A stretch of 64,000 bases of DNA from Dokdonella koreensis DS-123 (GCF_001632775.1 NZ_CP015249.1:3142686-3206685), one strand, 5' to 3'; counted from the stretch's first letter, positions 26,409 to 38,264 are shown. Numbers and translations are program-made. The notes: generated from the sequence alone by a model not told the origin.

Positions 26409-27851
26409 TCAGGCCGGTCCGGCCAGCCGCTCGCGCAGCAGCGCGTTGAGCCGCTGCGGATGGGCCTTGCCACCGGTCGCCTTCATGACCTGGCCGACCA
26501 GGAAGCCGAGCACCTTGTCCTGCCCGGCCCGGACCTGGGCGGCCTGCGCCGGATGCGCGGCGATCACCGCGTCGATCGCGGCCAGCAGCGCACCCTCGTC
26601 GCTGATCTGCACCAGGCCGCGCGCGGCGATGACGGCATCGGCGTCGCCCTCGCCGGCCACCATCGCGGCGAACACGTCCTTGGCCTGCTTGCCGGAAATG
26701 ACGCCCTCGCGCAGCCGGCGCAGCAGCAGCGCCAGCGCCGCCGGCGCCAGCGGTGCGTGCTCGATCGGCGTGGCCGCGGCATTGAGTGCGGCGGCCAGCT
26801 CGCCGAGCACCCAGTTGGCGGCGAGCTTGGCCTCGCCCGGCAGCGCCGCCAGCAGCGCCTCGAAGTAGTCCGACGTCGCCCGGTCGGCGCACAGCTGGCC
26901 GGCGTCCTGGGCCGGCAGGCCCAGCACCTCGACATAGCGCTGCCAGCGCGCGTCCGGCAGTTCCGGCAGCGCGGCGCGCACCGTGGCGACCAGCGCCTCG
27001 GGGATCGCCAGCGGCGGCAGGTCCGGATCGGGGAAGTAGCGGTAGTCGTCGGCCGACTCCTTGCTGCGCATCGGCCGCGTGCGGTCGTGCGCGGCGTCGT
27101 AGAGCCGCGTTTCCTGGACGATCGCCTCGCCGTTCTCGAGCGCGCGGATCTGCCGCTCGATCTCGTAGGCGATCGCCTTCTCGACGAAGCGGAACGAATT
27201 GACGTTCTTGATCTCGGTACGCGTGCCGAGCGGCGCATCGGCCGAGCGGCGCACCGAGACGTTGGCGTCGCAGCGGAACGAGCCTTCCTGCATGTTGCCG
27301 TCGCAGATGCCCAGCCAGCGCACCAGGCGATGCATCGTGCGCAGGTAGGCCACCGCCTCGGCCGGCGAGTGCAGCACCGGCGCCGAGACGATCTCCAGCA
27401 GCGGCACGCCGGCCCGGTTGAGGTCGATGCCGGTCTGCACCGGGAACGCATCGTGCAGCGACTTGCCGGCATCCTCTTCCAGGTGCGCGCGCTCGATCCG
27501 CACGGAAAGCGTGCGTCCGTCGTCCAGCCGCACCTGCAGGCGCCCCTCGCCGACCACCGGCTGCTCGTACTGGCTGATCTGGTAGCCCTTGGGCAGGTCC
27601 GGGTAGAAGTAGTTCTTGCGCGCGAACACCGAGCGCGGCGCGATCGCGGCATCGATCGCCAGGCCGAGCGCCACCGCCATGCGCACCGCTTCGGCATTGG
27701 CGCTGGGCAGGGTGCCGGGCAGGCCCACATCGATCATCGACGCCTGGCTGTTGGGTTCGGCGCCGTAGGCGGCCGATGCGCCCGAGAACAGCTTGCTGCG
27801 CGTGGCCAGCTGGGCGTGGATCTCCAGGCCGATCACCGGCTGCCAGCTCAT
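26409..27851 (-). CDS. gatB: Aspartyl/glutamyl-tRNA amidotransferase subunit B
   Basis: A 480-residue GatB of normal length. It begins [20 protein letters not shown], includes [15 protein letters not shown] and [12 protein letters not shown] (family signatures for the kinase-like catalytic cradle), and ends with the YqeY-like tail domain ([13 protein letters not shown]). GatB activates Glu- or Asp-charged tRNA by phosphorylation before amidation in the GatCAB complex. The start overlaps the gatA stop by ATGA. Confidence 0.97.
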   Translation of the reverse strand: MSWQPVIGLEIHAQLATRSKLFSGASAAYGAEPNSQASMIDVGLPGTLPSANAEAVRMAVALGLAIDAAIAPRSVFARKNYFYPDLPKGYQISQYEQPVVGEGRLQVRLDDGRTLSVRIERAHLEEDAGKSLHDAFPVQTGIDLNRAGVPLLEIVSAPVLHSPAEAVAYLRTMHRLVRWLGICDGNMQEGSFRCDANVSVRRSADAPLGTRTEIKNVNSFRFVEKAIAYEIERQIRALENGEAIVQETRLYDAAHDRTRPMRSKESADDYRYFPDPDLPPLAIPEALVATVRAALPELPDARWQRYVEVLGLPAQDAGQLCADRATSDYFEALLAALPGEAKLAANWVLGELAAALNAAATPIEHAPLAPAALALLLRRLREGVISGKQAKDVFAAMVAGEGDADAVIAARGLVQISDEGALLAAIDAVIAAHPAQAAQVRAGQDKVLGFLVGQVMKATGGKAHPQRLNALLRERLAGPA

Positions 27852-29272
27852 GGCTTGCCTCCCGGGCGCTGCCGGTGCCAGTCGGTCGCCTGCTGGAAGC
27901 GGTGGGCGGCGGCCAGCAGGCGCGCCTCGGCGAACGCCGGCGCGATCAGCTGCAGGCCCACCGGCAGGCCGGCGTGGAAGCCGGCCGGGATCGAGACCGC
28001 CGGCAGGCCGGCCAGGTTGACCGCGACCGTGTTGATGTCGGCGGCGATCATCGCCAGCGGATCGGCGTGCTTCTCGCCGAGGCCGAACGCCACGGTCGGT
28101 GCCGTCGGCCCGGCGATCAGGTCGACCGCCGCGAACGCCGCGTCGAAATCGCCGGCGATCAGCCGGCGTACCTTCTGCGCGCGCAGGTAGTAGGCATCGT
28201 AGTAGCCGGCCGACAGCGCGAACGTGCCGATCAGGATGCGCCGGCGCACCTCGGCGCCGAAGCCCTCGGCGCGGCTGCGCGTGTAGAGGTCCTCCAGGCT
28301 GCGGGGATTCGCGCAGCGATGGCCGAAGCGCACGCCGTCGTAGCGCGACAGGTTGCTGGACGCCTCGGCCGGCGCGATCACGTAGTAGGCCGGGATCGCC
28401 AGGTGCGCATGCGGCAGGTCGATCTCGACCAGCCGCGCGCCGAGCCGCTCGTACTCGGCCAGCGCCGCGCGCACGGTCGCCGCCACGCCGTCCTCGACGC
28501 CCGCGCCGAAGTACGGCCGGGCGGTGCCGATGCGCAGGCCGGCCAGCGGTGCGTCGAGCGCGCCGGCGTAGTCCTCGGCCGGACGGTCGGCGCTGGTGGC
28601 GTCGCGCACATCGTGGCCGGCGATCGCGCCGAGCACGTACGCGCAGTCCTCGGCGCTGCGCGCCAGCACGCCGGGGCAGTCCAGGCTGGAGGCATAGGCC
28701 ACCAGGCCCCAGCGCGAGACGCGGCCGTAGGTCGGTTTCAGGCCGGTCACGCCGCAGAACGCGGCCGGCTGGCGCACCGAGCCGCCGGTGTCGCTGCCGG
28801 TGGCGAACGGCACGATGCCGGCGGCGACCGCCGCCGCCGAGCCGCCGGACGAGCCGCCCGGCACGCGCGTGGCGTCCCAGGGGTTGCGCACCACGCCGTA
28901 GTGGCTGTTCTCGTTCGACGAGCCCATCGCGAACTCGTCGAGGTTGGTCTTGCCGATCGAGACCGCGCCGGCCGCGCGCAGGCGCTCGCCGACCGCCGAT
29001 TCGTACGGCGGCACGAAGCCCTCGAGCATGCGCGAGGCGCAGGTGGTGCGCAGGCCCTGCGTGCAGAAGTTGTCCTTCTGCGCGAACGGGATGCCAGCCA
29101 GCGGACCGGCCACCGGCGCCGGCGTGCGTGGGTCCGGGCTGATGAACGCGTTGAGCGCGGCGGCCGCGGTGGCGCGGCGGCGCGCCTCGTCCGCGAGGTC
29201 CGCCGCCGCGAGGCGGCCTTCGGCCAGCGCCTGCACGCAGGCACGCACACCGTGGTCGAGCGGATGGCTCAT
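27848..29272 (-). CDS. gatA: Aspartyl/glutamyl-tRNA amidotransferase subunit A
   Basis: A 474-residue amidase-signature enzyme. The Ser-cisSer-Lys triad is complete: Lys66 (PFAQKDN), Ser141 ([11 protein letters not shown]) and Ser165 ([12 protein letters not shown]), with the same spacing as characterised GatA proteins. It releases ammonia from glutamine and passes it to GatB for transamidation of mischarged tRNA. It overlaps gatC upstream and gatB downstream by 4 bp each, so the three subunits are translationally coupled in the order C-A-B. Confidence 0.97.
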   Translation of the reverse strand: MSHPLDHGVRACVQALAEGRLAAADLADEARRRATAAAALNAFISPDPRTPAPVAGPLAGIPFAQKDNFCTQGLRTTCASRMLEGFVPPYESAVGERLRAAGAVSIGKTNLDEFAMGSSNENSHYGVVRNPWDATRVPGGSSGGSAAAVAAGIVPFATGSDTGGSVRQPAAFCGVTGLKPTYGRVSRWGLVAYASSLDCPGVLARSAEDCAYVLGAIAGHDVRDATSADRPAEDYAGALDAPLAGLRIGTARPYFGAGVEDGVAATVRAALAEYERLGARLVEIDLPHAHLAIPAYYVIAPAEASSNLSRYDGVRFGHRCANPRSLEDLYTRSRAEGFGAEVRRRILIGTFALSAGYYDAYYLRAQKVRRLIAGDFDAAFAAVDLIAGPTAPTVAFGLGEKHADPLAMIAADINTVAVNLAGLPAVSIPAGFHAGLPVGLQLIAPAFAEARLLAAAHRFQQATDWHRQRPGGKP

Positions 29273-29556
29273 TCGATGACCTTGGGAACCAGGTACAGAT
29301 CCATGCGTGCCTCCGGCGCCAGTGCCAGCAGGGCCTCGCGCGCGTCGCCCTCGGTGACCGCATCGGGCCGTGCCGCCAGGGCCAGGCCGAGCGGATGCGC
29401 CATCGGTTCCACCGCGTCGACTGCCGCGTCCTGCAGCTCGCCGACGCGGTCGAGCATGCGCGCGATGGCGGTGCCGAGCGGGGCGATCTCGTCGTCGGCC
29501 AGCGCCAGGCGAGCAAGCCGGGCACAGCGCCGCAGGTGGTCGGCGTCGAAGGACAT
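29269..29556 (-). CDS. gatC: Aspartyl/glutamyl-tRNA amidotransferase subunit C
   Basis: A 95-residue GatC: an N-terminal helix-rich part ([17 protein letters not shown]) and a C-terminal segment ending [10 protein letters not shown], typical for the subunit that stabilises GatA against GatB. First gene of gatCAB and divergent from mreB across about 200 bp. The ATG at 29556 is used because it fits the family start ([10 protein letters not shown]); an upstream ATG in the same frame would add ~48 unrelated residues. Confidence 0.93.
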   Translation of the reverse strand: MSFDADHLRRCARLARLALADDEIAPLGTAIARMLDRVGELQDAAVDAVEPMAHPLGLALAARPDAVTEGDAREALLALAPEARMDLYLVPKVIE

Positions 29557-29690
29557 GGCCGTGGAACTCGCGGGAAATGGCAAAACCTTAACATATTGCA
29601 GCGCAGCGAAGTGCCGGCCAACTTCATGCCCGCTCCGCAGACGCTCACGTAAACCTTGGCGCCACAAGGCTTTATTAACGCAATCGCTCC

Positions 29691-29719
29691 TTGCCTGCAC
29701 CCGGACTACTGTCTAGACT
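29691..29719 (+). promoter_or_regulatory. Probable sigma70 promoter of mreB operon
   Basis: TTGCCT (29691-29696) and TAGACT (29714-29719) with a 17-bp spacer lie about 40 bp before mreB, in the AT-richest part of the divergent gatC/mreB gap. Confidence 0.55.
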
Positions 29720-29721
29720 GA

Positions 29722-30804
<1,083 letters not shown>

Positions 30805-30941
30805 ACCGGCGGCCGGCGTCGTACCGTGGACCGTGCCGCGCGCCCTCGTGGTGCGCGGCCGGCGCCTGCGCGGCGCGGCGGCCGGCACCGGTCCTCTGAC
30901 GTAGCATTGCTCCTGCCGCAGATCGGCACCCCGGACACCCG

Positions 30942-31850
30942 ATGGCCCTGGCACCCGGCGACAACGCGACCTTGTTCTCCGCGGGCGCAGCGAGCACGCT
31001 GCGGCTGATCGTCTACCTGGCCGCCGCGGCGATCCTGATGATCGTCGACCACCGCGGCGGCTACCTGCAGACCCTGCGCGGCCACGCCAGCCTGCTGGTC
31101 GAGCCCGCCTATCGGCTGGCCGCCCTGCCCGCCGACGCCGCACGTGCCACGCGCACCGCCGTCGCCTCGCAGAGCGCCCTGGTCGCCGAGAACCGCGAGC
31201 TGCGCGAAGCGCTGCTGCTGGCGCAGGCGCGCCTCAACCGCGCCGACGCGGTCGCCGCGCAGAACGAGCGCCTGCAGGACCTGCTCGAGGCGCAGAAGAG
31301 CCTCGGCCTCTCGGTGCAGATGGCCAGCCTCCTCGACATCGACATCGACCCGGGCCGGCGCCGCCTGGTCATCAACCGGGGCACGCGCCAAGGCGTCAGC
31401 GTCGGCCAGCCGGTGATCGACGCCCTCGGCATCATGGGCCAGGTCGTCGAGGTACTGCCCAACACCGCCGTGGTGATGCTGCTGACCGATCCCGGCCACG
31501 CCATCCCGGTGACGATCGAGCGCACCGGCATGCGCACGATCGCCTACGGCGACAAGGAAGCACGCGACCTGCTGGAACTGTCGAACATCCCGACCAGCGC
31601 GGACGTCCAGGTCGGCGACAAGCTGATCACCTCCGGCCTCGGCGGACGCTTCCCGTCCGGCTTCCCGGTCGGCGAGATCCGCGACGTGCGCAACGACGAC
31701 ACCGGCATGTTCGCCACGGCGCTGGCCACGCCGGCCGCGGCGATCAACCGCAGCAGCGAAGTGCTGCTGCTGCACGACCTGCCGCAGCCCTACGGCCCGC
31801 CGCAGCCCCAGGTGGACGCCACCGCGCCCGCACCGGAGCCCGTGCCATGA
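30942..31850 (+). CDS. mreC: Rod shape-determining protein MreC
   Basis: A 302-residue bitopic protein with one membrane segment (about 22-42), a coiled coil (about 75-115, heptad-like ENRELREALLLAQARL) and a periplasmic double beta-barrel domain (about 120-275). MreC scaffolds and activates PBP2-RodA. The tail is proline-rich. The stop overlaps mreD by ATGA. Confidence 0.95.
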   Translation: MALAPGDNATLFSAGAASTLRLIVYLAAAAILMIVDHRGGYLQTLRGHASLLVEPAYRLAALPADAARATRTAVASQSALVAENRELREALLLAQARLNRADAVAAQNERLQDLLEAQKSLGLSVQMASLLDIDIDPGRRRLVINRGTRQGVSVGQPVIDALGIMGQVVEVLPNTAVVMLLTDPGHAIPVTIERTGMRTIAYGDKEARDLLELSNIPTSADVQVGDKLITSGLGGRFPSGFPVGEIRDVRNDDTGMFATALATPAAAINRSSEVLLLHDLPQPYGPPQPQVDATAPAPEPVP

Positions 31851-32338
31851 ACCGCGCCCGCGCCCAGGGCTGGCTGTTCGCCGGCAGCATCGCGCTGGCG
31901 ATGCTGCTGCAGCTGATGCCGCTGCCGGCGATGCTGCTGCCGATCAAGCCGTACTGGCTGGCCCTGGTGCTGGTCTATTGGGCGATCGAGACGCCGGACC
32001 GGGTCGGCCTCGGCTTCGCCTTCCTGCTGGGCCTCGCCGGCGACGTGCTCGCCGGCCAGCTGCTCGGCGAGCACGCCCTGCGCCTGACCGCGCTGGCCTT
32101 CATCGTGCTGCGCTTCCGCGCGCGCCTGCGCTTCTTCCCGGTCTGGCAGCAGACCCTGGCCGTGCTCGCGCTGCTGTTCAACGACCGCATCGTCGTGCTG
32201 ATGGTGCGCGGCTTCTCCGGCGATCCGATGCCGCCCGCCACGTTCTGGCTGTCACCGCTGGTCGGCGCGACGGTATGGCCGTTCGTCTTCATCCTGCTGG
32301 ACGACCTGCGGTCGCGCCTGCGCGGACGCGAGGCATGA
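31847..32338 (+). CDS. mreD: Rod shape-determining protein MreD
   Basis: A 163-residue membrane protein with about five helices, charge pattern and size of MreD. It starts inside the mreC stop (ATGA, 31847-31850) and ends inside the mrdA start (ATGA, 32335-32338). MreD links MreC to the synthase complex. Confidence 0.93.
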   Translation: MNRARAQGWLFAGSIALAMLLQLMPLPAMLLPIKPYWLALVLVYWAIETPDRVGLGFAFLLGLAGDVLAGQLLGEHALRLTALAFIVLRFRARLRFFPVWQQTLAVLALLFNDRIVVLMVRGFSGDPMPPATFWLSPLVGATVWPFVFILLDDLRSRLRGREA

Positions 32339-34218
32339 AGCGCGTCCGCAAGCCGATGAAGGACAACCGCCACGAAGGCGAGCTGTTCCGCCGGCGCGCG
32401 GTCGCCGCATTCGCGCTGGCCTTCCTCGGCATCGTCGGTCTCGCCGGCCGCTTCTACTGGCTGCAGGTGCTGCGTCACGACGACTACAGCGCGCGCGCCG
32501 ACTCCAACCGCATCTCGATGCGCCACATCGCGCCGTCGCGCGGCCTGATCTACGACCGCAACGGCGTGCTGCTGGCCGACAACGTCGCCGCGTTCCGGCT
32601 CGAGGTGGTTCCCGAGCGCGTTCCCGACATGGCCCGGATGCTGGGCGAGCTGCGCGAGGTGGTGGCGCTCGGCGACGAGGACATCGAGCGCTTCGACGCA
32701 CTGCGCAGGTCGCGGCGCTCGTACATGAGCATCCCGCTGCGGATGAAGCTGGCCGAGGAAGAGATCGCCCGCTTCTCGGTCGAGCGCTGGCGCTTCCCGG
32801 GCGTGGACGTCGTCCCGTACCTGACGCGCTCCTATCCGCTCGGCAAGGATTTCGGCCACGTCATCGGCTACGTCGGGCGGCTCGATACGGACGACCTCGC
32901 CCGCGTCGACGCCACCCGCTACGACGGCACCACGCACATCGGCAAGACCGGCATCGAGCGCTACTACGAGAACCTGCTGCACGGCGAGCCCGGCTACGAG
33001 CTGGTCGAGGTCAACGCCAATCGGCGGCCGCTGCGCACGCTCGAACGCAGCGCGCCGATCCCGGGCAAGAACCTCTACCTCAGCATCGACGCGCGCCTGC
33101 AGCGCGCCGCCGAGGAAGCCTTCGGCGGCGCGACCGGCGCGCTGGTGGCGATCGACCCGCGCAACGGCGAAGTGCTGGCCCTGGTCAGCATCCCCGGGTT
33201 CGATCCGAACCTGTTCGTCAACGGCATCAGCCGCACCGACTACCGCACCCTGCTCGAAGCGCCCGACCGGCCGCTGTTCAACCGCGCGCTGATCGGCACT
33301 TTCGAGCCCGGCTCGACGATCAAGCCGTTCATGGCGCTGGCAGGCCTCGAACTGGGCGTGCGCAAGCGCGCCGACACGGTCCTTTCCACCGGCGAGTTCT
33401 TCATTCCCGGCCAGCCGCGCGCCTATCGCGACTGGCGCCGCGGCGGCCACGGCCGCGTCGACGTGGTGGAGGCGCTGGCGCAGTCGGTCAACACCTACTT
33501 CTATTCGCTGGCGCTGGACCTCGGCATTGACCGCATGTCGCAGTACCTCGGGCAATTCGGCTTCGGTGCGCCGACCGGTATCGACCTGGCCGGCGAAGGG
33601 CGCGGCATCCTGCCGTCGCGCGAATGGAAGCGCGGCGCCCAGAACCAGCCCTGGTTCCCGGGCGAAACGGTCATCGCCGGCATCGGCCAGGGCTACTGGA
33701 CCGCCACACCGATCCAGCTCGCCTACGCCACCGCCACGCTCGCCGCCCGCGGTGTCGCACACCGGCCGCACCTGCTCAAGGCGACGCAGGACAGCTTCAA
33801 TGCGCCGATCGCCGATGTCGAGCAGCCGCCGGCCCCGCCGTCGATGATCCGCGACCCGGCCAACTGGGCCATCGTCGAGCAGGGCATGATCGCCGTCGTC
33901 AACGGCCCCACCGGCACCGCCCGGCGTGTCGCCGAAGGCGCCACCTACGTGATCGCCGGCAAGACCGGCACCGCGCAACGCTTCTCGCGCACCGAAACGA
34001 ACGAGCAGGCCCTGTCGGCACTCGATGCCCGGCAGAAGTACAAGGCGTTGTTCGTGGCGTTCGCCCCGGCCGACGAGCCGCGCATCGCACTCGGCCTGGT
34101 CCTGGAATTCGCCGCCAGTGGTTCGGCCGATGCCGCGCCGCTGGCGCGGCGCGTCCTCGACGCCTGGCTGCAGCCCGATGCCGTTCCCGCCATCGCCAGC
34201 GGAGCCGCCGCGCCGTGA
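32335..34218 (+). CDS. mrdA: Penicillin-binding protein 2 (elongation transpeptidase)
   Basis: A 627-residue class B PBP. One N-terminal membrane helix (about 22-42) precedes the dimerisation/pedestal domain (from ~60, with SRGLIYDRNG near residue 67) and the transpeptidase domain. Active-site motifs are STIK with nucleophile Ser327, SVN (AQSVNTYFYS, about 385) and KTG at Lys543. It cross-links side-wall peptidoglycan together with RodA. It overlaps mreD and, at its stop, the GTG start of rodA. Confidence 0.97.
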   Translation: MKRVRKPMKDNRHEGELFRRRAVAAFALAFLGIVGLAGRFYWLQVLRHDDYSARADSNRISMRHIAPSRGLIYDRNGVLLADNVAAFRLEVVPERVPDMARMLGELREVVALGDEDIERFDALRRSRRSYMSIPLRMKLAEEEIARFSVERWRFPGVDVVPYLTRSYPLGKDFGHVIGYVGRLDTDDLARVDATRYDGTTHIGKTGIERYYENLLHGEPGYELVEVNANRRPLRTLERSAPIPGKNLYLSIDARLQRAAEEAFGGATGALVAIDPRNGEVLALVSIPGFDPNLFVNGISRTDYRTLLEAPDRPLFNRALIGTFEPGSTIKPFMALAGLELGVRKRADTVLSTGEFFIPGQPRAYRDWRRGGHGRVDVVEALAQSVNTYFYSLALDLGIDRMSQYLGQFGFGAPTGIDLAGEGRGILPSREWKRGAQNQPWFPGETVIAGIGQGYWTATPIQLAYATATLAARGVAHRPHLLKATQDSFNAPIADVEQPPAPPSMIRDPANWAIVEQGMIAVVNGPTGTARRVAEGATYVIAGKTGTAQRFSRTETNEQALSALDARQKYKALFVAFAPADEPRIALGLVLEFAASGSADAAPLARRVLDAWLQPDAVPAIASGAAAP

Positions 34219-35324
34219 TCGCCGCCCTGCGCCACGCCACCCGCCGCTGGCTGTGGCGGCTGCAGCATCGCCCGCGCCTGGACTATCCGCTGCTCGGCGC
34301 GATCGCCCTGCTCGGCGCGATCGGCCTGGCCACGCTCTACAGCGCCGATCCGCGCCTGGTCGTCAACCAATCCGTCCGCTTCGCACTCGGCGCCGCGCTG
34401 ATGCTGCTGATCTCACGGATCCCGCCGAGCACCTTGCGCAACTGGACGCCCTGGCTCTACGGCGGCAGCCTCGGGCTGCTGGTCCTGGTCGCGCTGCTCG
34501 GCGAAGGTCGCGGCGCGCACCGCTGGCTCGACTTCGGCTTCGTCCGCTTCCAGCCGTCCGAACTGCTCAAGCTGACGATGCCGATGATGATGGCCTGGTA
34601 CCTCAACCGGCGGCCGCTGCCGCCGGACTGGACGACCCTGGCCGGCGCCGTCGTGCTGATCGCCATTCCCGCCGGCCTGATCGCCGAGCAGCCCGACCTC
34701 GGCACCGCCCTGCTGATCGTCGCCAGCGGCCTGTTCGGCATCTTCCTGGCGGGACTGTCGTGGTGGCGCATCGGCTTGATCGGCGGCACCGTCGCCGCCG
34801 CCGCGCCGGTCGCCTGGGTGTTCATGCACGAATACCAGCGCAACCGCGTGCGCATGCTGCTCGACCCCGACTCCGACCCGCTGGGCCTGGGCTGGCACAT
34901 CATCCAGTCCAAGATCGCCGTCGGCTCCGGCGGCCTCTGGGGCAAGGGCTGGCACCGCGGCACGCAATCCCAGCTGGACTTCCTGCCCGAGCACACCACC
35001 GACTTCGTCTTCTCGCTGTATTCGGAGGAGTTCGGCCTGGTCGGCGTCGTGCTGCTGCTGGCCCTGTACCTGTTCATCATCGGCCGCAGCCTGTGGATCG
35101 CCGCCAACGCCAAGGACACCTACTCGCGCCTGCTGGCCGGCGCGATCAGCCTGGCGTTCTGCGTCTACGTGATCGTCAACGGCGGCATGATCAGCGGCGT
35201 GCTGCCGGTGGTCGGCGTGCCGCTGCCGCTGATGAGCTACGGCGGCACCTCGGCCGTCTCGCTGCTGGCCGGCTTCGGCGTGCTGATGTCGATCCACGCG
35301 CACCGGAAGATGGTTGCGCGCTGA
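34215..35324 (+). CDS. rodA: Peptidoglycan glycosyltransferase RodA (SEDS)
   Basis: A 369-residue SEDS protein with about ten membrane helices. Signatures include RWLDFGFVRFQPSELLKL, AEQPDLGTALL (with the catalytic Asp of the SEDS glycosyltransferase) and PLPLMSYGGTS near the C-terminus. It polymerises lipid II and pairs with PBP2. The GTG start overlaps the mrdA stop (GTGA). Its end is only 15 bp from the convergent beta-propeller gene, with no hairpin between. Confidence 0.97.
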   Translation: MIAALRHATRRWLWRLQHRPRLDYPLLGAIALLGAIGLATLYSADPRLVVNQSVRFALGAALMLLISRIPPSTLRNWTPWLYGGSLGLLVLVALLGEGRGAHRWLDFGFVRFQPSELLKLTMPMMMAWYLNRRPLPPDWTTLAGAVVLIAIPAGLIAEQPDLGTALLIVASGLFGIFLAGLSWWRIGLIGGTVAAAAPVAWVFMHEYQRNRVRMLLDPDSDPLGLGWHIIQSKIAVGSGGLWGKGWHRGTQSQLDFLPEHTTDFVFSLYSEEFGLVGVVLLLALYLFIIGRSLWIAANAKDTYSRLLAGAISLAFCVYVIVNGGMISGVLPVVGVPLPLMSYGGTSAVSLLAGFGVLMSIHAHRKMVAR

Positions 35325-35339
35325 GGCGCGACGAACGGG

Positions 35340-38264
35340 TCAATCGAAATCCGCATAAAGAAGCCGATCGGTCACCAGCAACTCCGTGGCAACGTTGTCG
35401 AGCAGTTGGGTTTCGAACCACCCGTAAGGCGCATACGCCTCTGCAATGATGGAGACAGCGCCAGGCGCCAGCACCCGTGCCGTAGCCGTCAGATGCGCCG
35501 AGGCACCCGGCTCCAGATCCAGATGCGCACGGATCCCACCCGGTGTCCGCGTCGCGGTACAGAGTCCTCCCCCCACGATTTCACAGGTCAGGTCCGATAC
35601 GCCCAAGCGGTCGGCGAACAGACCCGGCGCTGCGGGACGGCCCATATGCACGAACGCCATCGCATCGGCGACCGCTTGTCCGCCACTGTAGGCGACCGTT
35701 GCGGAAAGCGTGAACGACGCACCAGGCTCGACTCTCTCCGGCAAGGCGGCAAGGGAAACGGCGAGCCCACCGGGATTGCCGCGCTCCGGTGCGGTGAGCC
35801 GACCAATCCAGGGGCCGGCCGCATGGCCTGGGCGATAGGCTTCGCCGGACGAGAACCGGTCGCCACCGGCGATGCGTGGTCCCCACGAAGTCCTGTCGGT
35901 AGCCACGGCCTCGTCCAGCGTCGAAGCAACGGCAAGCACCCTGCCGTCGAGGAAGATCCCGGTCGTCGAATCGAAACGGGTCAGGAACGTCCGCGCACCA
36001 TCCGACTGCGTCGCGAGGACAACACCTTCAGCAATCTCCTGGACCGTGGTTTCGGCGCGTGGTGCACCCACTGGACCATCGAAGCGGTTGACCCACATCG
36101 GCGCGCCTGACTGCCGGTCCAGCCGCATCAACAGGCCGGTCCGGCCGGACAGATCCAGGCGTGAACCGCCCACGTAGAGGTCGCCGTCATCGCCGATGCG
36201 CCCGGAGACGAGCCGGTGGCCGCCCCCCGCTTCCGTGAAAGCACGGCTCCAGCGCACCGAACCGTCCGTCGCCGAAACCGCCGAAATCAAGCCATCCGCG
36301 GTCCACAGGTAGATGTCACCGTCCGCCGCCGCGAGAAAGACACCGCGGAAACTGCAGTCATCGCGCCAGCGCTCCGAACCGTCGGTACCCGAGAGCAGCA
36401 ATGCGCACCGGGGGTACCGTGGAACCTCGAACGAGAAAACATCGTTGCCGACCAGCCAGAAAGCCGGTGCGCCAGAATCTCCCAGTTCGGTCGGAAGCGC
36501 CCTTCTCCAGCCAGAAACACCCGTCGCCCCGTCAAGCTTCTCGATCCAACGCTGGTACACCCCCATGCCGTTATTGGAAGTGACCGTAACGATGATGTCT
36601 CCCACTGCGTCCAGGTCGAAACCGACTTGACCGGGCTGCCTGCTTCCCTCAACCAGAGGCCGATGCCAACGCAACGTCGCGCCATCGGCGGAGTATCTCG
36701 CCAGATAGCCACAACACGTGCCGCCGCCTGCAACGAGCAGCAGGTCGCCGTCGGATGCACGCCGGACACGACCCCACTGATAGCCGCCGCGCGGGGCTTC
36801 TACCGGAAACACGGCTTGCCAGAGAATGGCGCCTTCCTGGTCGAAGCGCTTGACGCGGATCTGCGTCCCCTCATCCGCATCCTCCAGCGACGCCACCAGC
36901 CATTCCTCGCCATCCTGCACGGCGTCGCTGCTTGCCGTCTGCGGCAGCGCCGGGTACTTGGCCGCCTGTACGTTTCCGGTAGCGCGGTCCAGCCGCATGA
37001 CTCCGCTGGTACAGGACGACTCCGTAACGCAGTTCGCGCCCGCCACGCGTATGACATCGCCGGACACCAGAACATCCCGGGGGCGGAGTGTGAGCCCCGG
37101 AGCAGTGCCTTCGAGCTCGCGGCGCCAGACGGTCGTGCCATCGTCGATCGAGAGGCGCTCGACGAACCCTCGCGATTGCGCATTGTCGACACCCGCCAGG
37201 AACACCTGCGCACCGGCGACTTCGACACGCGGCAGGCCCTGCAGATCCAGGAGGCGTGACCAGACCACCGCTCCGGTAGCCGCATCGAGGCATTCCAAGC
37301 GCTGTTCCGAGCCCTCGACGACGTATCCCACCCACCGGGTGCTGCCGTCGGTTTCCAACGCGAACCAGTTGCCCGGGCGGCTCCAGACGACGGCGCCGGT
37401 GTCGCTCCTGAGCTTGACCAGCTCGCGCAGGCCCGTCGTTCCGAACCGCTCCAGTACGACGCCCTGCGCATCGACGAGGTTGACGTTCGGTAGCCAATCG
37501 GTATCGGTATTGCCGATCGACAACTGTTTCGTCCAGAGGGGTGTCAGGTCCGGCCCGAGCTTGAGCAGGCGCTGATGGAAGGTGTAGTTCTCCGAGCGAC
37601 ACAAGGCCGTCACGTAGACGTTGTCTGCCTCGTCCGCGCCCAGCGGGATACCCGCGCAGGCGTACGTGGGAAGCAGCGAGAAATCGCGTACATCCAGCAC
37701 GGCCCCGGTGAACCTGTCGACCCTGGAAACGGACCAGGTGTCGGCCAGTCCGCGGATGTCCTGATTCTCCGTCAGGATCAGATCGCCGTTGCCGAAAACG
37801 CCGACCCTGGCAGGATGATGCCGCTCCGTATCGACATGCCGAGACCACAGCAGGCGGCCATCTGCGGAGAACCGCGCAATGCCCTGGCGGAGGACCAGGG
37901 CGCCCCCGTCCGCCAACGATCGGCCACTGATCGCATCGCCATACCTGCCGAGCCAGGTGCCACCAACGGTGCGTTGATGGACGACGGTATCATCGGGGCC
38001 GGACATCAACGACAGCACCGGTGTTCCCTGGGTGTCGCGCGCAAAGAAGTAGTAGCCGCCGTCAGGTCCGGCGGCCAATGCCGACGGTGGCTCGAACGAA
38101 GCCACTGGGCCGTACTCGAACATCCAACCCGTGGTCAGCGCCTGCACCGGATCGAAACGCGTTTCCCAGGCGATGCCTGGCTGCTGCGCAATGGCAACCG
38201 GGGCCGCCATCGCCAGGCTCGCCAAAGCCCATGTGTGAATGTGCGACGGCGTGCTGCGTCCCAT
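35340..38264 (-). CDS. Large exported beta-propeller (PQQ-like) protein with C-terminal Ig-like domain
   Basis: A 974-residue protein with a signal peptide (ending near PVAIAQQ, residue ~27). Residues 80-760 contain repeated blades with the PQQ-quinoprotein-like pattern 'D-x-x-TG-x-x-x-W' (for example DAATGAVVWSRLL, GTDGSERWRDD, ATDGSVRWSRAF). These propellers are usually structural unless further cofactor residues are present, so no enzyme activity is claimed. The last ~120 residues resemble a CARDB/DUF11-type Ig-like domain (ERVEPGASFTLSATVAY). Its wobble-base use is less GC-biased than in the neighbouring mre genes, hinting at a different history. Probably secreted or surface-exposed. Confidence 0.78.
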   Translation of the reverse strand: MGRSTPSHIHTWALASLAMAAPVAIAQQPGIAWETRFDPVQALTTGWMFEYGPVASFEPPSALAAGPDGGYYFFARDTQGTPVLSLMSGPDDTVVHQRTVGGTWLGRYGDAISGRSLADGGALVLRQGIARFSADGRLLWSRHVDTERHHPARVGVFGNGDLILTENQDIRGLADTWSVSRVDRFTGAVLDVRDFSLLPTYACAGIPLGADEADNVYVTALCRSENYTFHQRLLKLGPDLTPLWTKQLSIGNTDTDWLPNVNLVDAQGVVLERFGTTGLRELVKLRSDTGAVVWSRPGNWFALETDGSTRWVGYVVEGSEQRLECLDAATGAVVWSRLLDLQGLPRVEVAGAQVFLAGVDNAQSRGFVERLSIDDGTTVWRRELEGTAPGLTLRPRDVLVSGDVIRVAGANCVTESSCTSGVMRLDRATGNVQAAKYPALPQTASSDAVQDGEEWLVASLEDADEGTQIRVKRFDQEGAILWQAVFPVEAPRGGYQWGRVRRASDGDLLLVAGGGTCCGYLARYSADGATLRWHRPLVEGSRQPGQVGFDLDAVGDIIVTVTSNNGMGVYQRWIEKLDGATGVSGWRRALPTELGDSGAPAFWLVGNDVFSFEVPRYPRCALLLSGTDGSERWRDDCSFRGVFLAAADGDIYLWTADGLISAVSATDGSVRWSRAFTEAGGGHRLVSGRIGDDGDLYVGGSRLDLSGRTGLLMRLDRQSGAPMWVNRFDGPVGAPRAETTVQEIAEGVVLATQSDGARTFLTRFDSTTGIFLDGRVLAVASTLDEAVATDRTSWGPRIAGGDRFSSGEAYRPGHAAGPWIGRLTAPERGNPGGLAVSLAALPERVEPGASFTLSATVAYSGGQAVADAMAFVHMGRPAAPGLFADRLGVSDLTCEIVGGGLCTATRTPGGIRAHLDLEPGASAHLTATARVLAPGAVSIIAEAYAPYGWFETQLLDNVATELLVTDRLLYADFD

